Assembly (NCBI RefSeq): GCF_026343335.1
Contig: NZ_JAPELX010000001.1
Span: forward strand, 1,116,001-1,180,000
Reading direction: 5' to 3'
Length of the DNA stretch: 64,000 nucleotides
Source of the DNA: Streptomyces sp. NBC_00078
GTDB taxonomy: Bacteria > Actinomycetota > Actinomycetes > Streptomycetales > Streptomycetaceae
The translations under genes and the position numbers were made by a program. Of the stretch, positions 26,147-34,028 are shown piece by piece. The notes under the pieces are model-generated. The model did not search any database, had not been told where the DNA came from, and was given only the letters and a program-made list of their open reading frames with translations. Positions within the stretch are counted from its first letter, which is position 1. Every line of letters begins with the position of its first letter.

Positions 26147-27897
26147 ATCGGTTGGAGTAGAGGGTTCGGTCGTATCCGGGTCGGGGCTGTGGGCGTTAGC
26201 CGGGTGTGTCGATGATTTCCCGGTCCCCGCGGCCTCGGTCCCAGCGTCAGCGCCTTGAGTGCGTGGTGACGTCTGTGGTGGAGAAGCGTCTGGGCGCTCT
26301 GCCTGTCGCTGCCGAGTTTCTGCGCCGGCTGGACGTGGCGGGGATCGTCGACGGGTTGTGCCCGTCCGCGCCGAGCGCGCACCTGACGCACGGGCAGGTC
26401 ATCGAGGCGCTGGTCGCGAACCGGCTGACCTCGCCGATACCGCTGTTCCGGGTCGGCGACTGGGCCCGGACCTGGGCGGTGGAGGAGGTCCTGGGCATCG
26501 AGGCGGGCTTGCTCAACGACGACCGCCTCGCGCGGGCACTGGATGCGATCGCCCCGAAGCTGGAGCAACTCGCGGGCACGGTCGGCGCGCGGGCGATCAC
26601 CGAGTTCGGCATCGACGTGTCGCGGTTGCACTGGGACATGACGTCCATGTCCGTCCACGGGGCCTACCCGCTGGAAGATCAGGACGACGCGTTCCCGGTG
26701 ATCAAGCACGGGCATCCCAAGGACCGCCGGGTGGACCTGAAGCAGGTCCAGGCCGGGCTCGCGGTCACCGGTGACGGCGGCATCCCGGTCCACGCCCGGG
26801 TCTTCGGCGGGGGCGCGGCCGAGGTGTCCCAGGTCGTCGGGGCGATGAAGGATCTGCAGAAGCTGGCCGGCGAACGGGAGTTCCTGCTGGTCGCCGATTC
26901 CAAGCTGGTTTCCTACCCGAACGTCGCCGCACTGCTGGCAGCCAGGACGGCATTCATCGCCCCGGTCCCGGCGGCTCAGGTCAAGGACGGTTTCTATGCC
27001 GCCTTGGACCTGGAGGCCGCCACTGTCGTGGACTGGGTGCCCGACCGCGACGCGGGCAAGGACCCCGCCCAGCGCGAGGTCTACCGGGTACTGGAGGACG
27101 TTCACACCCTGAACGGTCCGCGCAGGCGCGACCCGGTCCTGAGCGTTCGCCGAATCCTGGTCCACTCCACCGGCAACGCTGCGGGCCAGCAGGCCGCCCG
27201 CACCAAACGCCTCACCCGCGCGGCCGAGGACCTGGACAAGGTCCAGCACGGAGCCGGCGGCAGGTACTACAACACCGCCGAGAAGATCGCGGCCCGTATC
27301 GGCGTGATCGCCAAGACCCGGCGGGTTGCCTCCTGCCTGCGCACCGAGATCGGCGAAGACGACAACGGCAGGCCCACCCTGGCCTGGCACTTCGACCATC
27401 AGGTCCTGGACGACGAGGCGGCAGCCGACGGCTGGTACGCGCTGCTGACGGCGCTGACCCCCGAGCAGGCCGACCCGGGCCAGGTCCTGATCCAGTACAA
27501 GGGCCAGGGATCGGTCGAGCGCCGTTACGCGGACTTCAAGGGCCCCCTGGCGGTCACCCCGCTGTTCGTGCAGCACAACCACCGCGTCGCCGCCCTGATC
27601 CAGGTCATCTGCCTGGCCCTGCTGGTCTTCAGCCTGATCGAGCGCCAGGTCAGACAAGCCCTGGGCCCCGAGCAGACGATGGTCGGCCTCTACCCGGACA
27701 ACCGCCGGGTGCGGCCCACCGGCCGCATGATCCTCTACCACCTGAGCGAACTCGCCCTGCGGATCGGCAACGTCACCGATCCACCCACCGTCCAGATCAC
27801 CCGAGGAGTCCAACTCCACCTCCTCGACCTCCTCGGCATCGAAGTCACTCAAACCCGCTGGCCAATGACCTGAAACGGCGACCCGCGAAGTACAGGG
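26124..27897. mobile_element. Insertion sequence with IS1634/IS4-type transposase
   Basis: A 1774-bp element. Its ends are 19-bp inverted repeats (left TCCCGTACTTCGCGGGTCG, 26124-26142; right 27879-27897) that agree at 17 of 19 positions. CTAG flanks both sides. It carries one transposase gene reading left to right and nothing else of note. The ends and the gene are intact, so the element may still be mobile. Confidence 0.9.
26206..27873 (+). CDS. Transposase, IS1634-like (IS4 superfamily)
   Basis: A 555-residue DDE transposase. The N-terminal part (LPVAAEFLRRLDVAGIVDGL, HGQVIEALVANRLTSPIPLF) is the DUF4277-like region of IS1634-type enzymes. Candidate catalytic acids are in HWDMTSMSVHG, in LLVADSKLVSYPN and in QGSVERRYADFKGPLAVTPL, the last being the Y-x2-K/E signature area. 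The start is GTG 26206 or ATG 26212. It fills almost the whole element between the repeats. The frame is full length and without breaks. Confidence 0.88.
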   Translation: MSMISRSPRPRSQRQRLECVVTSVVEKRLGALPVAAEFLRRLDVAGIVDGLCPSAPSAHLTHGQVIEALVANRLTSPIPLFRVGDWARTWAVEEVLGIEAGLLNDDRLARALDAIAPKLEQLAGTVGARAITEFGIDVSRLHWDMTSMSVHGAYPLEDQDDAFPVIKHGHPKDRRVDLKQVQAGLAVTGDGGIPVHARVFGGGAAEVSQVVGAMKDLQKLAGEREFLLVADSKLVSYPNVAALLAARTAFIAPVPAAQVKDGFYAALDLEAATVVDWVPDRDAGKDPAQREVYRVLEDVHTLNGPRRRDPVLSVRRILVHSTGNAAGQQAARTKRLTRAAEDLDKVQHGAGGRYYNTAEKIAARIGVIAKTRRVASCLRTEIGEDDNGRPTLAWHFDHQVLDDEAAADGWYALLTALTPEQADPGQVLIQYKGQGSVERRYADFKGPLAVTPLFVQHNHRVAALIQVICLALLVFSLIERQVRQALGPEQTMVGLYPDNRRVRPTGRMILYHLSELALRIGNVTDPPTVQITRGVQLHLLDLLGIEVTQTRWPMT

Positions 27898-27990
27898 CTA
27901 GTGCTCTGACCGCATACCTTCGCCGGGTTGAGCGGGTGTGTGGCCATTGATGCCGGCTACCTGGCCGTGGCATCCGCCTATGCTCGGCTC

Positions 27991-28632
27991 GTGCAGCCGC
28001 TTTCCGACAGCAGCAATCCGTTGGTCACGGCGTTCCCAGCCGAGCTTGCAAGCGATGCCGAGGCAGTCCTGGCGGTGATGCCTGATTCTCGGTTCCCGCC
28101 GCATGCCTCGTTCTCGGTCGCTGTAGAGGGCCAGCAGGTTTTGATCCCCGGCCGCCTCTACAACGGCGAGCCGCCAACTGACGCGGTGGCGTCGCTTTCG
28201 TCGCGCCAACGGCAGCTTCTGCACTGTCTGTACTCAAGGCACTGCGACGGGGTGGTCAGACAGCGTCATCTGGAGAAGGTCGTTGGTTCCACGGACCCAT
28301 GGGTCGTCCCCTTCGTCGTGCAGCTGGTTGGCGAGTACGTCTTGGAAATCCTGGTGGTCATCTGCGATGAGCTCCGTGGCCTCGCCACGCCCGGCACCTG
28401 CGGCCACCTCGCTTACGGGCAGTTCATCGTGGACAACCCGGCCTTCTTCGCACGCACGCAACGGCGGGTCGTGAGCTACTGGAACTGCTACTACCGGGGC
28501 ACCTACGCGAGCTTCCGGGGCTACCCAGGGTGCACTCTTCTTGACCTCCTACGGTCCGCTGCCTCCGACAGAGCAGGGCGTCCCTGGCCCAACCTCGCTC
28601 CAGTCGGCGCCAGCGTGGACGGCTACTGCTAG
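27991..28632 (+). CDS. Unrecognised passenger gene inside the IS630-family element
   Basis: The frame is open from 27928 to 28632. I list GTG 27991 as start, giving 213 residues; GTG 27940 or 27967 are alternatives and TTG 27928 lies in the inverted repeat. No clear ribosome site is present. I do not recognise the family. Visible features: no signal peptide, a VVPFVVQLVGEYVLEILVVI helix-rich segment near residue 110, LHCLYSRHCDGVVRQRHLEK before it, and a C-terminal part rich in Tyr, Trp and Arg (RRVVSYWNCYYRGTYASFRG). Its GC content looks lower than that of the surrounding genes. It points toward the stop of the transposase gene. It is not a transposase or resolvase as far as I can tell. Confidence 0.62.
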   Translation: MQPLSDSSNPLVTAFPAELASDAEAVLAVMPDSRFPPHASFSVAVEGQQVLIPGRLYNGEPPTDAVASLSSRQRQLLHCLYSRHCDGVVRQRHLEKVVGSTDPWVVPFVVQLVGEYVLEILVVICDELRGLATPGTCGHLAYGQFIVDNPAFFARTQRRVVSYWNCYYRGTYASFRGYPGCTLLDLLRSAASDRAGRPWPNLAPVGASVDGYC

Positions 28633-28660
28633 GACTCGGCCGGGAAAGATATCCGGCCGG

Positions 28661-29782
28661 TCAAGCGGCATCGGCGAGGGGACGTCCGCCCCAACGGATG
28701 CCCTTCTCGCTGCGGATGCGAGCGCGCTCGCGGCGCTGGGCTGCCAGCACGTCGGGGTGACGGGCATTCGCGTTGCGCCAGCGCAGATAGGCGTGCAGGG
28801 CCCGGGTCTGCACGGTGTGGTTGCGGTGGTTGGAGTTCGCGACGGTGAACTGCCGCAACGGTCCGAAGTGCGCCTCGATCGGGTTGGCCCAGGACGCGTA
28901 TGTCGGCGTGAAGCACAGCTCGACGCGGTTCTTCTTCGCCCAGCGGCGGATCGTCTCGCCCTTGTGGGCGGACAGGTTGTCCAGGATGACGTAGATCGGG
29001 GCGCCGTCCGGGCGGGCGGCCCGGATCGACCTGAGCGCGGCCAGGGTGTTCGCGGCCCCCTTCTTCCGGCGGTTGACGCCCCAGAGCGTGTCGTCGCCGA
29101 CCGAATAGCAGCCGTGGAAGTACCTGACGCCGTGGGTGCGGTGGTAGGTCGCCGGGTGCCGCTCGGGATGACTGGCGGGAGCCCAGCACGCACCGCCGGT
29201 GGGGCGGATTCCGAGCGGGCCGAACTCGTCGAACGCGAAGACCCGGTCCGGGAAGCGGTCCAGGACCTCCTCGATCCGGTCCAGCTTTGCCTCGCGGTCG
29301 GGGTCCGGGGACTCCTTCCACGTCTTGGTGCGCTGGAAGGTGATGCCGCGGCGGGCGAGCAGACGGCGTAATGCCTCGCGACCGATGCGGATGACCCGCC
29401 CATGGACTTTCCGCAGGTAGGCGGCGAGTTTGCGGATGGACCAGCGGGTGAAGGGCTGGCCGAGCTTGGTCGGGCGGGTGGTGGCCGTCTGGACGACGAA
29501 GTCCTCGTCGTCAGGACTGAGCAGGCGGGGACGGCCTCCCGCCCACCGAGGGTCCAGACAGGCCAGGCCGATCTCGTTGAACCGGTGGATCACATCCCGG
29601 ACTGTGTCCTCGTCGGCCTGCACCAGCTGGGCGATCACCGGGACCCGGTTCCCGCCAGCCGACGCCAGTAGCATCATCGCGCGTCGGAAGCGCACCGAAC
29701 TGGTGCTGCCCCGGCGCACGATCTGCTGCAGCTTCTGCCCCTCCTGGTCGGTCAACCTGCGCACGCGGACAGGCTCAGCCAC
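28661..29782 (-). CDS. IS630-family transposase
   Basis: A DDE transposase of about 373 residues. An N-terminal HTH region ([40 protein letters not shown]) is followed by a winged-helix linker ([16 protein letters not shown]) and the catalytic core with [22 protein letters not shown] and [15 protein letters not shown], which supply the D, D and E. The frame is open up to 29839 inside the inverted repeat; I chose GTG 29782, giving [15 protein letters not shown] as in related transposases, with GGGGG four bases before it. The frame is unbroken. Confidence 0.88.
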   Translation of the reverse strand: MAEPVRVRRLTDQEGQKLQQIVRRGSTSSVRFRRAMMLLASAGGNRVPVIAQLVQADEDTVRDVIHRFNEIGLACLDPRWAGGRPRLLSPDDEDFVVQTATTRPTKLGQPFTRWSIRKLAAYLRKVHGRVIRIGREALRRLLARRGITFQRTKTWKESPDPDREAKLDRIEEVLDRFPDRVFAFDEFGPLGIRPTGGACWAPASHPERHPATYHRTHGVRYFHGCYSVGDDTLWGVNRRKKGAANTLAALRSIRAARPDGAPIYVILDNLSAHKGETIRRWAKKNRVELCFTPTYASWANPIEAHFGPLRQFTVANSNHRNHTVQTRALHAYLRWRNANARHPDVLAAQRRERARIRSEKGIRWGGRPLADAA

Positions 29783-29865
29783 CGCACCCCCAGCACTCGG
29801 ATCGGACGTCACCGCACATCCAACCGCCCCGACCACCAACCCGGCGAACCAATGTGGTCAGAGCA

Positions 29866-30075
29866 CTAGCCACGGGCTGCAACGCCCACGTGGTGACCGT
29901 ACGCCCCGAACTCGTCGTCGAGATCGCCTACGACGGCCTGCAGAGGTCCACCCGCTACCCGGCGGGCGTCACCCTCCGCTTCGCCCGCGTGGTCCGCTAC
30001 CGCGAGGACAAGCGTCCCGAGCAGGCGGACACGGTCGAGACGCTGCTGGCCGCGCACCCGGAGGTACACCTGTGA
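29866..30075 (+). pseudogene. ATP-dependent DNA ligase, C-terminal 68 codons separated by insertions
   Basis: Continuing the ligase frame from the CTA codon at 29866, this piece encodes [40 protein letters not shown] and [20 protein letters not shown], the end of the OB-fold domain. The stop TGA at 30073-30075 overlaps the GTG start of the NUDIX gene by four bases. In the ancestral arrangement the ligase and NUDIX genes were thus translationally coupled. No start codon of its own makes sense for this piece. Confidence 0.88.
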
Positions 30076-30539
30076 GCGGGAAGCGGAGCGCGGGCCTGCT
30101 GTTGTTCCGGCACACCGGCAACGGCCTGGAGGTATTGCTGGGCCATATGGGTGGCCCGTTCTTCGCCAGGCGGGACGCCGGGGCGTGGACCGTCCCGAAG
30201 GGCGAGTACGTGGCCGGGGAGGAGACCGCCCGGGACGCCGCGCGGCGCGAGTTCCAGGAGGAGCTGGGGCTGCCGCCGCCTGCCGGCGAGGCGGTGCCCC
30301 TGGGCGAGGTCCGGCAGACGGGCGGCAAGACCGTCACGGCCTGGGCCGTCGAGGCCGACCTCGATCCGGCGACGATCGAGCCCGGGACGTTCCGGATGGA
30401 GTGGCCGCCGCGGTCCGGGCAGACCCAGGAGTTCCCCGAGCTGGACCGCGTGCGGTGGTTCGGGCTCGACCGCGCACGGGAGGTGATCGTCACGGCGCAG
30501 GCCGCGTTTCTCGACCGGCTGGCCGAGCACTCGCCCTGA
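30072..30539 (+). CDS. NUDIX hydrolase
   Basis: A 155-residue NUDIX protein. The NUDIX box runs [20 protein letters not shown] then ELGL (residues about 43-66), with the G, E and REFQEE metal-binding residues present. The N-terminal [20 protein letters not shown] is typical of the DATP-pyrophosphohydrolase-like group. It hydrolyses a nucleoside diphosphate linked to another group; the substrate is not known. Start GTG 30072 overlaps the ligase stop. With the ligase cut by insertions, expression may now depend on readthrough from the IS elements or a new promoter. Confidence 0.9.
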   Translation: MSGKRSAGLLLFRHTGNGLEVLLGHMGGPFFARRDAGAWTVPKGEYVAGEETARDAARREFQEELGLPPPAGEAVPLGEVRQTGGKTVTAWAVEADLDPATIEPGTFRMEWPPRSGQTQEFPELDRVRWFGLDRAREVIVTAQAAFLDRLAEHSP

Positions 30540-30616
30540 GCAGACGCACACGCGTTGCGGTCACCCGCGGCGCGCGGGAAGGTCGTAACACGAGCAGCGC
30601 CCCCAGGAGGTCAGCC

Positions 30617-32011
30617 ATGCCCATCGCGACGGTGAATCCGGCGAACGGCGAGACGCTCAAGACGTACGAGGCCATGGGCGAGGAGGAGCTGGAGCGCCGG
30701 CTCCAGCTCGCGGAGGCGACGTTCCGCACCTACCGGACGACACCCTTCGGCGAACGCGCCCGCCTGCTGCACAGGGCCGCCGGCCTGCTCGACGACATCC
30801 AGCAGGACATCGCCCGTGTCATGACCACCGAGATGGGCAAGCCCATCAAGCAGGCGCGCGCCGAGGCCGCCAAGTGCGCCAAGGCGATGCGCTGGTACGC
30901 CGACCACGCCGAGGAACTGCTGGCCGACGAGGAGCCCGCGGACGCCGATGTGAAGGACTCGGGCGGCTCCCGCGTCCTGGTCCGCTACCGGCCGCTCGGT
31001 CCCGTGCTCGCGGTGATGCCGTGGAACTTCCCGCTGTGGCAGGTGATCCGGTTCGCCGCGCCCGCGCTGATGGCGGGCAACGTGGGCCTGCTCAAGCACG
31101 CCTCCAACGTGCCGCAGACGGCCCTCTTCCTGGAGGACCTCTTCCATCGGGCCGGCTATCCGGAAGGCTGCTTCCAGACGCTGCTGGTCGGCTCGGGCGC
31201 GGTCGACGACCTCCTGCGCGACGACCGTGTGAAGGCGGCCACCCTCACCGGCAGCGAACCCGCGGGCCGCGCGGTCGCGTCCACCTCCGGGGAGATGATC
31301 AAGAAGACGGTGCTGGAGCTGGGCGGCAGCGACCCGTACGTCGTCATGCCGTCCGCCGACGTCGACCGGGCCGCGCGGATCGCGGTCACCGCGCGCGTGC
31401 AGAACAACGGCCAGTCGTGCATCGCCGCCAAGCGGTTCATCGTGCACACGGACGTCTACGACCGGTTCACGGAGCGGTTCGTCGAGGGCATGAAGGCGCT
31501 CAAGGTCGGCGACCCGATGGAGGAGGACACGGAGGTCGGGCCGCTGTCGAGCGAGCAGGGGCGGGCCGATCTGGAGGAGCTCGTCGACGACGCCAGGCAC
31601 AGCGGGGCGCAGGTGCTGTGCGGCGGCCATCGACTCCGCCGGCCCGAGCTGCCCGGCTGGTACTACCCGCCGACCGTCATCGCCGGGATCACACGGGAGA
31701 TGCGGATCCACCGCGAGGAGGCCTTCGGGCCCGTCGCCACCCTGTATCGCGCATCGGGTCTCGACGAGGCCGTGCTCATCGCCAACGACTCGCCGTTCGG
31801 GCTGAGTTCGAACGTGTGGACGCGGGACGAGGCGGAGGTCGACCGGTTCGTACGGGACCTGGAGGCGGGCGGCGTGTTCTTCAACGGCATGACCGCCTCC
31901 CATCCGGCGTTCCCGTTCGGCGGGGTCAAGCGGTCCGGGTACGGGCGTGAGCTGTCCGGGCACGGAATCCGGGAGTTCTGCAACATCACGACGGTTTGGC
32001 ACGGTGCGTGA
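30617..32011 (+). CDS. gabD: Succinate-semialdehyde dehydrogenase (NADP+) family protein
   Basis: A 464-residue aldehyde dehydrogenase. Motifs in order: VLAVMPWNFPLWQVIRFAAP, the nucleotide site TLTGSEPAGRAVAS, the catalytic Glu in VLELGGSDPYVV, and the catalytic Cys in NNGQSCIAAKRFIVH. PFGGVKRSGYGRELSGHGIR ends the protein. The sequence is of the GabD1 type, which oxidises succinate semialdehyde to succinate in the GABA route. ATG 30617 has an ideal AGGAGG six bases upstream. An exact substrate cannot be proved from sequence. Confidence 0.9.
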   Translation: MPIATVNPANGETLKTYEAMGEEELERRLQLAEATFRTYRTTPFGERARLLHRAAGLLDDIQQDIARVMTTEMGKPIKQARAEAAKCAKAMRWYADHAEELLADEEPADADVKDSGGSRVLVRYRPLGPVLAVMPWNFPLWQVIRFAAPALMAGNVGLLKHASNVPQTALFLEDLFHRAGYPEGCFQTLLVGSGAVDDLLRDDRVKAATLTGSEPAGRAVASTSGEMIKKTVLELGGSDPYVVMPSADVDRAARIAVTARVQNNGQSCIAAKRFIVHTDVYDRFTERFVEGMKALKVGDPMEEDTEVGPLSSEQGRADLEELVDDARHSGAQVLCGGHRLRRPELPGWYYPPTVIAGITREMRIHREEAFGPVATLYRASGLDEAVLIANDSPFGLSSNVWTRDEAEVDRFVRDLEAGGVFFNGMTASHPAFPFGGVKRSGYGRELSGHGIREFCNITTVWHGA

Positions 32012-32036
32012 ACGCTGCGCGGCTAACATCCCGGTT

Positions 32037-32273
32037 GTGAACCGCGAAGTGACTCTGCCTCTGATCGTCGACGACCGCGGTACCTTGCAGGTGGCCGCGG
32101 CCGATGTGAGCAAGTTGTTGCGGACGGTGGGGGGCCGGTGGCTGCACCTTGTCGAGGCCGGGGAGAGCGGACTCGACGAGGACACTGTGGCGGCGTTGAC
32201 CATTGAGCTGGCGAAGCTGGCCGACCGGATCGACGTGGCGTGCATCGCGCACAGCAGCGGGAGTGCGCCGTAG
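32037..32273 (+). CDS. Small conserved protein of unknown function (DUF6213-like)
   Basis: A 78-residue acidic protein with no signal or membrane helix. It starts GTG 32037 (VNREVTLPLIVDDRGTLQVA) and continues with SKLLRTVGGRWLHLVEAGES and ALTIELAKLADRIDVACIAH. It follows gabD by 25 bases and may share its transcript. No ribosome site is obvious before the GTG. The function is unknown; I recall similar proteins annotated DUF6213 in Streptomyces. Confidence 0.7.
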   Translation: MNREVTLPLIVDDRGTLQVAAADVSKLLRTVGGRWLHLVEAGESGLDEDTVAALTIELAKLADRIDVACIAHSSGSAP

Positions 32274-32312
32274 GGGGCGCCCTCTTCCAGGCCGTGCTTC
32301 TGGGCCGTGCTT

Positions 32313-32975
32313 CTAGGCCAGCTGCAGCAACGTCGACCAGAACAGCGCCTCGTAGCTCTGGAGCAGTCGGCCATGCCCGTGTGCGCGTTCCTCATCGAGG
32401 AACCCCGCGTCCAGGCCCGCCTGGACCGCCGCCGTCGCCTTCCGGTCCAGCTCCGGTGACGGCTCGGCGAAGAAGTCGAAGAAGGCGCACTCGTCGCCCT
32501 TGAAGCCGTAGTGGGTGCGCAGGGCCTGTGCGATGGTTGCGCAGTAGCCGCCCCAGGCCGAGAAGTTGGCGGTGATCGCCAGGACCGTGTCCGTCGGGGA
32601 GGCGTTGAGGGCGAGCCAGGCGACGTAGGACGGATAGGCCTGGCAGCCCGGCAGCGGCTCGTATGCGCGCGTCCGTGCCTCGTCGATGCCGCACGCCGCC
32701 GCGAACGGCTCCAGCCGCTCCCCCGCCAGCGCCTCGCCCTCGGCGAGCATCTCGAAGAACGCGGCCGCCTCCGGCTCCTCGGTCGCGCGCTGCGCCAGAT
32801 GCAGGAACGCGCGACGGTCCGCCGGGATCACCCAGCGCTGTTCCAGAGCGAGCGTCACGAGTGTGTCGCGGGAGGCCTCGCCGCGGGCGATCAGCGGCAC
32901 GAGAGCGTTGGCGTGGGGATCCGGGGCGAGCGTCGCGGTGGTCGTCTCCAGCAGTTCCGTGGCCGTACGCGTCAT
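32313..32975 (-). CDS. TenA/PqqC-like heme-oxygenase-fold protein
   Basis: A 220-residue all-helical protein of the TenA/PqqC/heme-oxygenase-like superfamily. FLHLAQRATEEPEAAAFFEM, PSYVAWLALNASPTDTVLAI and NFSAWGGYCATIAQAL are typical helices. Family members act as thiaminase II or as oxygenases of small amines; I do not see residues that single out one reaction, and some relatives have been called regulators. Start ATG 32975 has GGAGG five bases upstream. It is divergent from the decayed rppA locus. Confidence 0.72.
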   Translation of the reverse strand: MTRTATELLETTTATLAPDPHANALVPLIARGEASRDTLVTLALEQRWVIPADRRAFLHLAQRATEEPEAAAFFEMLAEGEALAGERLEPFAAACGIDEARTRAYEPLPGCQAYPSYVAWLALNASPTDTVLAITANFSAWGGYCATIAQALRTHYGFKGDECAFFDFFAEPSPELDRKATAAVQAGLDAGFLDEERAHGHGRLLQSYEALFWSTLLQLA

Positions 32976-33090
32976 CGCGTCCTCCGTGGGTTTCGGATGC
33001 GGGGCTCCTGTCGTCGACCCTGGCACGGGGTCCCCGATTCGGAGTAGCCCGACGCGAGATCGTCGACCCGACGGGTGATCGTGGGTTAAT

Positions 33091-33106
33091 CACCCGCAAG
33101 GGTGAA
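33091..33106. promoter_or_regulatory. Short inverted repeat in the old rppA promoter region
   Basis: TCACCC (33091-33096) and GGGTGA (33101-33106) flank GCAA, about 60 bases before the rppA remnant. It may be a former operator or a chance hairpin. Confidence 0.3.
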
Positions 33107-33163
33107 CCACTTTCCGACCCGGGTGCCGAACGGCCCCCCGGACGGCGAAAGCAGGCGCGGTTC

Positions 33164-33414
33164 ATGGCGACTTTGTGCAGACCCTCGGTGTCCGTCCCAG
33201 AGCACGTGATCACGATGGAGGAGACGCTGGAACTCGCGCGCTCCCACCACGCCGACCATCCCCAACTGCCGCCGGCCCTCCGGCTGATCGAGAACACGGG
33301 CGTACGCACCCGGCACGGGTGCCGGACCTGAAGCTGGCCGTACCGCCGGACCGGGTGCCCTTCAAGAAGGGGGCGTTGATCCGCGGTCCCGAAGCCCTGC
33401 CGGTCACGTGGTGA
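33164..33414 (+). pseudogene. Fused remnant of rppA (type III PKS) start and a P450 end
   Basis: From ATG 33164 the frame encodes about 50 residues matching the N-terminus of 1,3,6,8-tetrahydroxynaphthalene synthase (ATLCRPSVSVPEHVITMEET, then PPALRLIENTGVRTRH). It then breaks off near 33318, losing the catalytic Cys, His and Asn of the roughly 350-residue enzyme. In another frame, 33316-33414 encodes VPDLKLAVPPDRVPFKKGAL and IRGPEALPVTW, which is the end of a CYP158-like cytochrome P450. A deletion of some 2 kb thus seems to have joined the first gene to the last part of the second. A cupin remnant follows, in the order known for the rppA-P450-cupin operon. Confidence 0.78.
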
Positions 33415-33421
33415 GCGGCAG

Positions 33422-33957
33422 GTGACCGCGACGGAGGGCCTGCTGGTCCCGCCGGGCCACGGCAGGGGGTCGTCCAGACCCCGGCCCAGCGCGTGCCCTT
33501 CAAGGTCACCGGCACCCGCTCGCGCACCGCCTCGACCTTCGAGGTGGAGGCGAGGTGGAGGTCCTGCCGGGCTTCGACGTGGGCGCCCGTGTGCACACCC
33601 GCAGCGAGGAGTTGTTCTATGTCCTCGAAGGCGAGCTGGACGTCCTCGCCTTCGAGCCGCGGGTGCGCGCGCCCCGACAACTGGCAGCGCTGGCAGTCGA
33701 GTTCGGGCAACCGGGTGGTCCGTGCGACACCGGGTACGGTCATCGTCGTACCGCCCGGGTGCCCGCATGCGTTCGCCAATCCGACGGACACCCCGGCGAG
33801 GATTTTCTTCCAGGCATCCCCGCCCCCGGATCACGAGCGCTACTTCGCGGAACTGCTGGAGATCCTCGGAGCAGCGGGACCGCCGGATCACGCGGCGGTC
33901 GAAGAACTGCGCGGCCGCTACGACATCGAGCAGCTGACACCGTTGAAACACCGGTGA
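33422..33957 (+). pseudogene. Cupin (MomA-like quinone-forming oxygenase) with three frameshifts
   Basis: The protein can be read only by changing frame. From GTG 33422: TATEGLLVPPGHGR; after a G-run near 33470 the frame shifts to TPAQRVPFKVTGTRSRTAST; after a repeated GAGGTGGAG near 33540-33560 it shifts to LPGFDVGARVHTRSEELFYV; near 33670-33680 it returns to PDNWQRWQSSSGNRVVRATP and runs to the stop at 33957. The cupin metal motif (H, H, E) is visible across these pieces. This matches the cupin that follows rppA and CYP158 in Streptomyces naphthoquinone-melanin operons. Decay has gone far, so no function is expected. Confidence 0.75.
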
Positions 33958-34028
33958 CGAACACGGTGCGGCTCGGCCCGCAGGTCGTATGCGGCCGGCC
34001 GCACAGTTCCCCGCGCCCCGGTCGGGCG

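Larger units (their letters stand above)
27901..29866. mobile_element. IS630-family element carrying a passenger gene, TA target duplication
   Basis: A 1966-bp element between TA dinucleotides at 27899-27900 and 29867-29868, the usual IS630 target duplication. Inverted repeats of 30 bp (27901-27930 and 29837-29866) agree at 26 positions; both begin GTGCTCTGACC and end TTCGCCGGGTTG. It contains the transposase on the minus strand and, unusually, a second gene on the plus strand at about 27991-28632. Ordinary IS630 elements are near 1.1-1.3 kb, so the extra length is the passenger. It sits in the right-hand CTAG made by the first element or the reverse order. Confidence 0.9.

Noticed and set aside
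26120..27901. CTAG as mere insertion preference without duplication
   Set aside because: CTAG is a palindrome and could be preference, but keeping a single copy restores the ligase frame and length exactly, which supports a duplication.
27928..27990. Passenger gene starting at TTG 27928
   Set aside because: This start lies within the terminal inverted repeat and lacks a ribosome site; a GTG further in is more likely, though the exact start is open.
28549..29403. Plus- and minus-strand frames overlapping the IS630 transposase
   Set aside because: They are shadows of the transposase, which has all three catalytic acids.
33493..33957. Cupin as an intact 154-residue gene
   Set aside because: The middle of that frame is nonsense; conserved cupin residues are spread over three frames.
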